Positions 34,154-41,694 of a stretch of 64,000 bases of DNA are shown here, in pieces. The stretch spans positions 62,001 through 126,000 of the forward strand of contig NZ_JAHYSG010000006.1 in assembly GCF_022095675.1 (NCBI RefSeq), in the 5' to 3' direction. Below the pieces are notes generated by a model. It made no database searches. It was not told where the DNA came from and was given only the letters and a program-made list of their open reading frames with translations. Position numbers and translations under genes: made by a program. This DNA comes from Dactylosporangium sp. AC04546 (lineage in GTDB: Bacteria; Actinomycetota; Actinomycetes; Mycobacteriales; Micromonosporaceae). Position 1 is the stretch's first letter; each line of letters opens with the position of its first letter.

Positions 34154-34269
34154 GGTGTCTCGCTCTCGGGTCGGGGTGAGGTCGTCGTGACGGCAGGCGC
34201 CGAACGATGCGCTGCCCAGCCAGGCCGCCGGGTCCGTATGTCAACGCCCCGCCGGCGTGAGGAGGAAGT

Positions 34270-34944
34270 GTGAGCAAGGACCTGGAGCCGGACTACGTCC
34301 CTGCCGTGAGCTCTGTCATGAGCGTCAAGGCGCAGACGCGCGGCGAGGAGGAGTTCACCGGTCCACAGGCCGAGGCGACCCGCGCGCGTGTCCTCGACAG
34401 CGCAAGATCGCTGTTCGCGCGCCGGGGCTACCACGGCACGACGATCCGTGACATTGCCCGCAACGCTGACGTCTCGCGCGGCTCGGTGTACACGTACTTC
34501 GGGTCCAAGCGCGACCTGCTGATCATCCTCGAGGTCGCCAGCAAGGCGAAGTTCGACGAGCTCGTCACGACGCTCAAGGACGTCGTCGACGACGAGGCCG
34601 CGCTCGCCGACTGGATCGATCGCTACCTGGACTTCCTCGACTACGACCAGGCGATGACGATGGTCTGGAACGAGGCGGCCGCGACGGACGAGGTGCTGCG
34701 GCACGAGGGCGTCAAGGCGTCGCGCTTCGGCTGGTCGTCGATCGGGGCCGCGCTCGGCTACGGTGCGGACGCGGAGTCCGTGGGCATGATGGTCGTTCTG
34801 GCGCTCGAGCGGTCGTGGTACTACCTGCACGTCCTCGGGGCACCCATCGAGCGCGAGGATTGGAAGCGCAGCGGGGTCACGCTGATCACCGCGCTTCGGG
34901 CGCAGGCCACAAGCGCGTCCGGCCCGACTGCTGCGCACGGCTGA
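34270..34944 (+). CDS. TetR-family regulator, candidate master repressor of the island
   Basis: The product is 224 residues from the GTG at 34270 after GAGGAAG. The helix-turn-helix is at about 58-77 (TIRDIARNADVSRGSVYTYF), preceded by a 35-residue acidic tail. The C-terminal domain begins ASKAKFDELVTTLKDV and has VWNEAAATDEVLRHEG and MMVVLALERSWYYLHVLG, a helical ligand pocket. It sits between the two gene blocks that carry TTGAC-N6-GTCAA operators, so it is the best local candidate to bind them. Its own upstream gap has only a half-site (TGTCAAC at 34239-34245), so self-control is unclear. Confidence 0.88.
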   Translation: MSKDLEPDYVPAVSSVMSVKAQTRGEEEFTGPQAEATRARVLDSARSLFARRGYHGTTIRDIARNADVSRGSVYTYFGSKRDLLIILEVASKAKFDELVTTLKDVVDDEAALADWIDRYLDFLDYDQAMTMVWNEAAATDEVLRHEGVKASRFGWSSIGAALGYGADAESVGMMVVLALERSWYYLHVLGAPIEREDWKRSGVTLITALRAQATSASGPTAAHG

Positions 34945-34952
34945 CCGCATCC

Positions 34953-35828
34953 CTACTCGGCGCCCGGTTCGGCGCCCGGTTCGCCGCCCGCGAGCCAGGC
35001 GTTGAACCGTGCTGGGCGACGCTCGCGGAAGGCCGCGACGCCTTCGTGGGCGTCGGGGTGGTCGTCGGACAGCGCGGCGCGCAGGGCGATGTCGTCGAGG
35101 GATGCGTCGAGGGATGCGTGCTGGGCACGCCACACCGCCCGCTTGAGCAGCCGCAGGGCGACCTGCGGCTGGCGCGCCAGCCGGTCGGCGAGGTCGCGCG
35201 CCGCGGCGACGGGGTCGTCAGCGACCTCGCTCACCAGTCCGAGACGTTCGGCCTCGATCGCCGTCACGATCTTGTTGCCGAGCAGGAACTCCAGCGCCCG
35301 AGGTGCACCGAGGTACTCGACGAGCAGGTGGTGGCCGCCCTCGTCGGGGAGGAAGCCGAACCGTAGCGTGGCGCTGCCGAGCTTGGCGCCCGGGGCGGCG
35401 ATGCGGTAGTCGCAGCCCAGGGCGAGGGTGAGGCCGCTCTGAATGGCATGCCCGTTGATCGCCGCGATCATCGGCTTGTCCATGTCGCGCACCGCCCGGG
35501 TCAGGGCGTGCGAGACGAGGCGCAGGGAGGCGTACCGCCGGATGCTCAGGCCGTCGGTCGGGGGCAACAGCGGGACGGACGCGGGTGCGTGGTCGGGGGA
35601 GTGGAACCCGCCCGAGATGTCGTCGCCTCCGCAGAACGCGTTGCCCTCCCCAGTGAAGAGCACGACCCGAACGTCGTCGGCCATGTGCGCCTGCGCGAGC
35701 ATCTCGGCCAGGTCGCGCTTCATGCCCTGGGTCATGGCGTTGACGGCGTTGCTGCCGGTGAGTGTGACGACGAGGATCCCCTCACCGTCGAGACCGGTGG
35801 TGAAGCCCTGCCAGGTCCGCTGATGCAT
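34953..35828 (-). CDS. Crotonase-family protein lacking the hydratase glutamates
   Basis: The product is 291 residues, ATG 35828. Oxyanion-hole segments FCGGDDISGGFHS and HAIQSGLTLALGCDYRIA are recognisable. The two positions that carry hydratase glutamates are Thr (SGLT) and Thr (SATLRFG), but an Asp follows in FLPDEGGHHLL, where isomerase-type crotonases such as PaaG keep one. Isomerase, hydrolase or ring-cleavage activity is therefore more likely than hydration. The last 12 residues repeat GAEPGAEPGAE. It is convergent with the tetR gene (8-bp gap) and upstream of the SDR pseudogene. Confidence 0.88.
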   Translation of the reverse strand: MHQRTWQGFTTGLDGEGILVVTLTGSNAVNAMTQGMKRDLAEMLAQAHMADDVRVVLFTGEGNAFCGGDDISGGFHSPDHAPASVPLLPPTDGLSIRRYASLRLVSHALTRAVRDMDKPMIAAINGHAIQSGLTLALGCDYRIAAPGAKLGSATLRFGFLPDEGGHHLLVEYLGAPRALEFLLGNKIVTAIEAERLGLVSEVADDPVAAARDLADRLARQPQVALRLLKRAVWRAQHASLDASLDDIALRAALSDDHPDAHEGVAAFRERRPARFNAWLAGGEPGAEPGAE

Positions 35829-35855
35829 GCGATTCCTTCCTGCGCTCCGGCGTGC

Positions 35856-36213
35856 TCAGCCGCCGAGTCCGCCGTCCACGTTGAGCAACTGGCCGGTGAT
35901 GTATCCCGCCTCGGGCGAGGTCAGGAACGCGACGGCGGCGGCCACGTCCTCGGCGCGACCGAGCCGGCGCAAAGCCGTGGCCCGCCGCGCCCCCTCAAGG
36001 AAGCGCGCGTCGAAGTCGCCCGTCTCCATGCCGCGCAGCGTCATGCCCGCCTCGATCACGCCGACCCCGACGGCGTTGGCGCGCACGCCGTGGCGGCCCT
36101 CCTCGTGCGCGATGCCCTTGACCAGGGCCCACAGCGCCGCCTTGGGCACGATCGACAGGACTTTGCCCCAGACCGCCGCTGCCACCCACGACGACCGTCG
36201 CGCCACGCTGCAT
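35856..36213 (-). pseudogene. SDR gene with a large out-of-frame internal deletion
   Basis: The gene still has its ribosome site (AGGAG) and ATG at 36213, and starts with MQRGATVVVGGSGGLG, an SDR nucleotide-binding motif. Directly after it, the sequence jumps in another frame to SIVPKAALWALVKGIAHEEG, which is the Lys helix of the active site, and continues to a normal SDR end, AGYITGQLLNVDGGLGG. About 120 codons with the NNAG, Ser and Tyr motifs are missing and the frame is changed at the joint near 36165. It lies divergent from the acyl-CoA ligase at 36359. Confidence 0.85.
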
Positions 36214-36296
36214 GTGCACTCCTGAAGGCGGTTCGGGGGGCGGAAGACACTCAGGTTGTGGCGCCGGGACGCGCCGCGCGTTACATTTCCCTGCGT

Positions 36297-36316
36297 ACTT
36301 TACACAGGTGTCAAGT
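36297..36316. promoter_or_regulatory. TTGAC-N6-GTCAA operator, copy 4
   Basis: ACTTTACACAGGTGTCAAGT matches the island motif with one mismatch in the left arm (TTTAC for TTGAC). It lies in the divergent gap between the SDR pseudogene and the ligase at 36359, 43 bp before the ligase start. Confidence 0.7.
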
Positions 36317-36358
36317 GACGGCTGAGCACGTCATGGTGAGGGACAGCGAGGGGATCTC

Positions 36359-37966
36359 GTGAGTACGGAGGACGTACACGACGAGGTGGCCGAGGCGATC
36401 GCGCGGGCTCGCACGCAGCAGGTGGGCGACATCCCCAGGAGGTCCGCCCGGCGGGTCGGGACGAAGACGGCGCTCGTCGACGGCGCGACGCGGCTGTCGT
36501 TCGCCGAGTTCGACGCGACGATCGACCGGGTGTGCGCCGCGTGGGCCGCGGACGGGCTCGTGAAGGGCGACCGGGTGGCCATCGTGTCGCGCAACTGCTG
36601 GCAGTTCCCCGTCCTGTCGTTCGCCGCCGCGCGGTCGGGCCTCGTGTTCGTGCCGATCAACTTCATGCTGAAGGCCGACGAGGTCGCCTACATCCTCGAC
36701 CACAGCGAGGCCGCCGCGCTCGTCGTGGGTCCGGGGCTGACGGATGTGGCAGAGCAGGCGCTCGCGCGGACCACGCACCATGTACCCAGGCGTGCGGGCA
36801 TCGGCGGATCGGTCGCGGGCCATCCGGCGTCCTGGGCCGACGTCGAGGAGTGGATGTCCTGGGCGGCCGACGGCTTCAGCGCACCACGCCTCGACGACGA
36901 CGAGCCGATCCGCCTGATGTACACGAGCGGCACGGAGTCGCGTCCCAAGGGCGTGCTGCTCGGCAGCCGGTCGCTGATGTGGCAGTACATGAGCTGTATC
37001 TCGACCGGCGGCATGGAGACCGACGACGTCGAGATCCACTCGCTCCCGCTGTACCACTGCGCGCAGATGGACAACTTCCTGAGCACCGACGTCTACCTCG
37101 GCGCGACGAGCATCATCCTCCCCGGCCCTGACCCCCGCGAGGTGCTGCGCCTGATCGAGCTGGAGCGGGCGACGAACTACTTTGCCCCGCCGACGGTGTG
37201 GATTTCCCTGCTGGCATGCGAGGACTTCGCGACGCGCGACCTCACCTCGCTGCGCAAGGGGTACTACGGCGCGGCGGCCATGCCTCCCGAGGTCTTCCGG
37301 GAGATGGACGAGCGTCTGCCAAACGTGCGGTTCTGGAACTTCTACGGGCAGACGGAGCTCGCGTCGCTCGCGACCGCACTCGGTCCCGAGGACCAGCGCA
37401 CGCGGCCGGGGTCAGCAGGTCGTGCGGCCTTGAACGTCGAGATCGCCATCGTCGATGACGAGGGTCGCGAGCTGCCGGCCGGCGAGGTGGGCGAGATCGT
37501 GCACCGCAGCCCCCAGATCACCCTGGGCTATTACCGCGACCCCGAGAAGACGTCCGAGGCGTTCAGCGGCGGCTGGTTCCACTCCGGCGACCTGGGGGTG
37601 CTCGACGAGGACGGCTATCTGCGCGTTGTCGACCGCAAGAAGGACGTGATCAAGACCGGGGGCGAGAACGTCTCGAGCCGGGAGGTCGAGGACGTTCTGT
37701 ACGAGGTCGACGGCGTGCGCGAGGCCGCTGTCTTCGGCGTGCCGGACCCGCGGTGGGTCGAGGCTGTCGTTGCCGCGGTCGTACCCACGGGCGACGGTGC
37801 CGTGGACGAGGACCATGTCATCGCCTACGCCAGGTCACGGCTCGCCGGCTTCAAGGCTCCGAAGCGCGTGGTCTTCGTCGATACCCTGCCGAAGAATCCC
37901 AGCGGCAAGATCCTCAAGCGTCAGCTGCGTGACGAGTTCGCCGGGCTGATGACGGAGGCGTCGTGA
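36359..37966 (+). CDS. AMP-forming acyl-CoA synthetase/ligase
   Basis: The product is 535 residues from the GTG at 36359 after GAGGGG. It has MYTSGTESRPKGVLLGSR at about 187, PLYHCAQMDNFL, FYGQTELASLAT, FHSGDLGVLDEDGYLRVVDRKKD, IKTGGENVSSREVEDVL and the catalytic Lys in PKNPSGKILKRQL. It is distinct from the ligase at 20892. It starts an operon with an alpha/beta hydrolase, a broken TIM-barrel gene and a Gfo/Idh/MocA oxidoreductase, under operator copy 4. The substrate is not readable from sequence. Confidence 0.92.
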   Translation: MSTEDVHDEVAEAIARARTQQVGDIPRRSARRVGTKTALVDGATRLSFAEFDATIDRVCAAWAADGLVKGDRVAIVSRNCWQFPVLSFAAARSGLVFVPINFMLKADEVAYILDHSEAAALVVGPGLTDVAEQALARTTHHVPRRAGIGGSVAGHPASWADVEEWMSWAADGFSAPRLDDDEPIRLMYTSGTESRPKGVLLGSRSLMWQYMSCISTGGMETDDVEIHSLPLYHCAQMDNFLSTDVYLGATSIILPGPDPREVLRLIELERATNYFAPPTVWISLLACEDFATRDLTSLRKGYYGAAAMPPEVFREMDERLPNVRFWNFYGQTELASLATALGPEDQRTRPGSAGRAALNVEIAIVDDEGRELPAGEVGEIVHRSPQITLGYYRDPEKTSEAFSGGWFHSGDLGVLDEDGYLRVVDRKKDVIKTGGENVSSREVEDVLYEVDGVREAAVFGVPDPRWVEAVVAAVVPTGDGAVDEDHVIAYARSRLAGFKAPKRVVFVDTLPKNPSGKILKRQLRDEFAGLMTEAS

Positions 37967-38832
37967 ACGCCACCGCCGTCACGCCGGGTGGCGGCCATCC
38001 GTTGGGGGACCCGGCGTCCGTTGTCGTCGACGGCGCAGACGTGCACTACTGGCAGCGCGGCGATCGGGGCCCGGAGCTCGTGCTGGTGCACGGTGCCAGT
38101 GCCAATGCGATGTGGTGGCACGGCGTCGTGCCGTCGCTGGCGTCGTCGTGCCGTGTCACGACGGTCGACCTCAGCGGGCACGGCAGGAGCGGCCACCGCA
38201 CCTCCTACGGGACGGATCAGTGGGTGCGTGACGTCATCGGTGTCGTCGACCATGCGCTCGACGGACATCCCGTGTACGTCGGGCACAGTCTGGGGGGCCG
38301 GCTCGGTCTGCGGTACGCCGAGCTGCGCCCGCGGACGATGCGCGGGCTCGTCCTCATCGAGTCGCTGCTGCGACCCGCATCGCAGCTGGCGCCGTATGCC
38401 CCGCCGGTTCCCCAGTCGCCGCGGTTCGAGTCGTCCGCCGAGCGGCTGATGACGCGGTTCCGGCTCATGCCCGAGCACGAGCCGCTGGACGCCGCGGCGA
38501 TGACGCCGGTGGTGCACTACGCGATGCAGCAGACGCCCAACGGGTGGCGCTGGCGGTACGACCCCATCGCGGTCGCGTCGTACGACGACCCCGGCGTCGA
38601 CCTCGCGGCCTCGAGAGTGTCCGTCCGAACGGCCTTCGGCTGGGGGTCCAACAGTGCGCTGGTGCGCGGAGAGGTCCTGGACCACGCCTTGAACGTGCTT
38701 CGCGTCGAGGTCTCGCAGGAGATCGAAGGCGGCATGCACCACGTCGTGATCTCGCACCCGGACGACACGGCGGAGTTCATCCTGCGATGCGTCGAGATGT
38801 TCAGTCAGCCCCGGCGGTGGCGGTTTCGGTGA
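37963..38832 (+). CDS. Alpha/beta-fold hydrolase
   Basis: The product is 289 residues from a GTG at 37963 (GTGA overlap). It is a typical alpha/beta hydrolase: oxyanion-hole LVHGASANAMWWHGVV at about 42, VDLSGHGRSG, nucleophile Ser109 in VGHSLGGRLGL and a C-terminal His in MHHVVISHPDD. A helical cap lies between about 140 and 200. Roles could be C-C bond hydrolysis, an esterase or a thioesterase. The operon context with a CoA ligase favours action on a pathway intermediate. Confidence 0.88.
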   Translation: MNATAVTPGGGHPLGDPASVVVDGADVHYWQRGDRGPELVLVHGASANAMWWHGVVPSLASSCRVTTVDLSGHGRSGHRTSYGTDQWVRDVIGVVDHALDGHPVYVGHSLGGRLGLRYAELRPRTMRGLVLIESLLRPASQLAPYAPPVPQSPRFESSAERLMTRFRLMPEHEPLDAAAMTPVVHYAMQQTPNGWRWRYDPIAVASYDDPGVDLAASRVSVRTAFGWGSNSALVRGEVLDHALNVLRVEVSQEIEGGMHHVVISHPDDTAEFILRCVEMFSQPRRWRFR

Positions 38833-39319
38833 GGCCGATGACCCTCGCGGGCACGAGGGCGGTGCCCATCGGTGCGTCGTGGGTGCTGATGAGCGCCGAC
38901 GGTGGACTGCCGTGCCCGACCTGGCGGCGGCGCGCGACGTGCTCGCCTTGGCGGGACGTCCGCGCAACGGCCGCGTCATGCTCGACACCTGGCACCTTTG
39001 GTGCGCCGCGGGAACCTCCGAGACCGTGCGCCGGCTGCCGGCGGGCGTCGTCACGTCCGTGCAGGTGAGCGACGCGCCCCGCGACCGGTGGGGGAGTCCG
39101 CCCAGCGCGGCCGTCGACCGGCTGCTGCCCGGCGAGGGCTCCATCCCGCTCGCCACCTGGCTGCAGGAGCTCCTCGTCCGCTGCCCGCAGCTCGACGTCG
39201 TCTGCGAGACGCTCTCACGCAGCCTCAAGGCGCTCCCGCTGAGCGAGCGCCTGCTTCGCGCCAGGGACGCCATGCGGCGAGTCGTGCCGACCGACGCCGT
39301 GCCGAGAGGAGTGTCATGA
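38829..39319 (+). pseudogene. Xylose isomerase-like TIM-barrel gene with out-of-frame internal deletion
   Basis: A GTG overlapping the hydrolase stop starts a frame reading MTLAGTRAVPIGASWVLMSAD, like the first strand of a TIM-barrel protein. Near 38895 the similarity moves to another frame: WTAVPDLAAARDVLALAG, MLDTWHLWCAAGTS, VTSVQVSDAP and LDVVCET, which is the second half of a sugar-phosphate isomerase/epimerase-like barrel, ending at 39319. About 120 codons of the first half, with its metal ligands, are gone. A short 146-residue product from within could be translated but should be inactive. Confidence 0.75.
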
Positions 39320-40383
39320 CCTCACGAATCCGCGTGGGCGTCATCGGGACGGGCACCGGGACCCGAATGCAGATCCCGGCGTTCATCGCGCACCCGGCGT
39401 TCGAGGTGACGGCTGTCTGCAGCGCGGACCTCGACCGTGCACGTGAGGTTGCCGACCGATTCGACATCGCGTTCGCGACCGACTCCGAAGACGAGCTCGC
39501 CGCGTCGGCGGTGGACCTGGTGTCGGTCGCGACGCCGCCGACGCGGCACGCATCGGGGGTGCGGGCCGCGCTGCGTCACCGCAAGCACGTGATGTGCGAG
39601 AAGCCGTTCGCCCCGTCGGTGGCGGAGGCGTCCGCGCTCCTCTCCGAGGCGAACGAGGCCGGCGTACGCACGTTCATGAACTTCGAGTTCCGTCACGCTC
39701 CCGGTGTCGCGGCGCTGCGCCGCCTGCTGGACGAGGGCCGGCTCGGCGAGGTCCGTTACGTGTGCCTGACCGACTTCACGAGCCTGGTGGTCGAGCAGCA
39801 GCACGTGCTGAGCCGGTGGTGGTTCTCCGCCGAGGAGGGCGGCGGGTGGCTCAACGCCCACGGTACCCATCGTCTCGACCTCCTTCGCCATCTCTTCGGC
39901 GACATCGCGTCGGTGGGAGCCGTGCTGCGCACCGACGTGCCGCGGCCACAGCGTCGTTCCGGAGCGACACTCGAGTCGACGGTCGACGACGGGTACGCCG
40001 CCCTGATCCAGCTGGCGTCCGGCGCGACCGTCGTGTGCTTCGACGGCGCGGCAGGGCCGAGGGGACGCGGGACGGTTCTCGAGGTCGTCGGAGACCGCGG
40101 GCTGGCCGTTCTCGACGGCGACGAGCTGCGATGGCGGCCCAGTGACGGTGCGTTCGCCCCGCTGCCGGACGCGCCGCGCCCGGCGACGTCCGCCGACCGC
40201 TACGGACAGATGTTTGCCCGATCCCTCGACGACATCGCCGCGGCGATCCGCGACGGCGACGCCTCGGCGCCATCGTTCGTGGACGGGCTGCGGAACGTCG
40301 AGGCGGTCGAGGCGGCGCGCGACGCCGCGGTGACGGGTGGTGTCCGCTACCTCGGCAGGGACGTCGGCACACACGGCAAGTAA
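39316..40383 (+). CDS. Gfo/Idh/MocA-family oxidoreductase
   Basis: The product is 355 residues from the ATG at 39316 (ATGA overlap with the preceding broken gene). The N-terminal Rossmann domain has VGVIGTGTGTRMQIPAF at about 6-22 and DLVSVATPPTRHASGV. The catalytic Lys is in the family motif HVMCEKPFAPS (about 94), and the C-terminal sheet domain includes FMNFEFRH and GGGWLNAHGTHRLDLLRHLFG. It oxidises or reduces a sugar-like or cyclic alcohol with NAD(P). Together with TIM-barrel isomerases, such enzymes often process cyclitols or sugar acids. It is convergent with the pucR gene. Confidence 0.9.
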   Translation: MTSRIRVGVIGTGTGTRMQIPAFIAHPAFEVTAVCSADLDRAREVADRFDIAFATDSEDELAASAVDLVSVATPPTRHASGVRAALRHRKHVMCEKPFAPSVAEASALLSEANEAGVRTFMNFEFRHAPGVAALRRLLDEGRLGEVRYVCLTDFTSLVVEQQHVLSRWWFSAEEGGGWLNAHGTHRLDLLRHLFGDIASVGAVLRTDVPRPQRRSGATLESTVDDGYAALIQLASGATVVCFDGAAGPRGRGTVLEVVGDRGLAVLDGDELRWRPSDGAFAPLPDAPRPATSADRYGQMFARSLDDIAAAIRDGDASAPSFVDGLRNVEAVEAARDAAVTGGVRYLGRDVGTHGK

Positions 40384-40412
40384 GACCTTCGGACGCGCCG
40401 ACGACTCCGCGG

Positions 40413-41573
40413 TCAAACACCGGGTTCTGCGGCGTGGTGGCGCTCGACGAGGTGGCAGCACAGCACCGACAGTGCCAGGCCTTGGAACGTCCGGGGATCG
40501 AGTCCCGTCGAGTCGTGCCACCGGTCGAGCCGATACCTGACGGTGTTGGGATGCACATGGAGCGCGGCAGCCACGTCCAGGGTCGACATCGAGCGGTCGG
40601 CCATCATCCGCAGCGTCTCGCCGTAGGCCGGCGAGCGACGAGCGACCTCGAGGCCCGCGGCGACGAGGGGCAGCAGGTGCTCGGAGCTGGCGGACAATGC
40701 CGCCACGAGCCAGTCGTCGCCGATCGTCGCGACGTTGGGCAGTCCCGCGTCCAACACGAGCACCGCGTCCGCGACCGAGAGCGCCGCGCCGGCCAGACCG
40801 GTCCGGGCGTGCCCCTGGGCGACCCGTTCGCCGAGGACGTCCGAGACCGCGTCGCGCTGGCGGACATCGTCGACGCCCTGGCTGACGACCACGAGCCGGC
40901 CGTCGAGGTCGCCCACCACGTGCGTGCCGGGGAGGCGGTCCAGGCGCTGCGACAGGTCGCGCGCCGTCGTCGCGGTGCCCGCCGGGCGGGCGACGACGGC
41001 CGTGAACGTGCCGTCCGGGTCCAGCCCGACGGAGCGTGCCAGAACGGTCGCCTCGTCGCGAACGGTACGACGGCCGAGCAGCTCGACGAGCCGCTGCGAG
41101 GCCGTCGCGTGATGCACCGCCTGCAGCCGGGTCACGGCCGCATGGCTGGATGCGAGCACCGTCGAGATCGCATGGATCGACTGCAGCAGACGGGTGGTGA
41201 TCTCCGGCAGCTCGTGCGCGTCGGCCGGCTCGGCAACCGCGCGTATCCGCGCCCAGAGCTCCTGGTCGCCCAGGTGGTAGGCGCTGATGAGGTCGCCGAT
41301 GGGCACCCCCTGCCCGGCGCGGAGACGGGCCAGGGACGCCGCCGCCTCCAGGTCGTCGACGTCCATGTCGCGTCCCTCGGCCAGTGCGGCCAGGCGCCGT
41401 CGGTGCTGCTCGCGCACGGCCTCCTCGTGCTCACCCGCGGGCACCGGCGCGTAGGAGGGCAGCTGCTGGCGGATCCGTCGGGTCGTCGTCGCGCTCAGCG
41501 CGTCGAGCTCGGCCATGATGCGCAGGCTCAGCCGCCGGCTGGCCGGCTCGTCGCGCGCGTTCCCTTTGTGCAT
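40413..41573 (-). CDS. PucR/CdaR-type transcriptional regulator
   Basis: The product is 386 residues from the ATG at 41573; the frame is open upstream over the divergent promoter. A GGDEF-like central part (about 150-300) carries DLDGRLVVVSQG, and the C-terminal PucR helix-turn-helix is MMADRSMSTLDVAAALHVHPNTVRYRLDRW (split here by reading in two parts, about 325-355). The N-terminal helical part starts RIMAELDALSATTTRRI. Such regulators usually activate the neighbouring divergent gene in response to a metabolite, here the 2-oxoacid oxidoreductase at 41695. Confidence 0.9.
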   Translation of the reverse strand: MHKGNARDEPASRRLSLRIMAELDALSATTTRRIRQQLPSYAPVPAGEHEEAVREQHRRRLAALAEGRDMDVDDLEAAASLARLRAGQGVPIGDLISAYHLGDQELWARIRAVAEPADAHELPEITTRLLQSIHAISTVLASSHAAVTRLQAVHHATASQRLVELLGRRTVRDEATVLARSVGLDPDGTFTAVVARPAGTATTARDLSQRLDRLPGTHVVGDLDGRLVVVSQGVDDVRQRDAVSDVLGERVAQGHARTGLAGAALSVADAVLVLDAGLPNVATIGDDWLVAALSASSEHLLPLVAAGLEVARRSPAYGETLRMMADRSMSTLDVAAALHVHPNTVRYRLDRWHDSTGLDPRTFQGLALSVLCCHLVERHHAAEPGV

Positions 41574-41694
41574 CGCCCACAAACGGTACCGCAGATTGAC
41601 ACCCGATTCTGGCACCGCATCCGGTGACAGTCGTGCGTCTGCACAGTCAAGCTGGTGCGGCTTGCAGGAGCACCCTGACCGCGAGGAGCGACGT

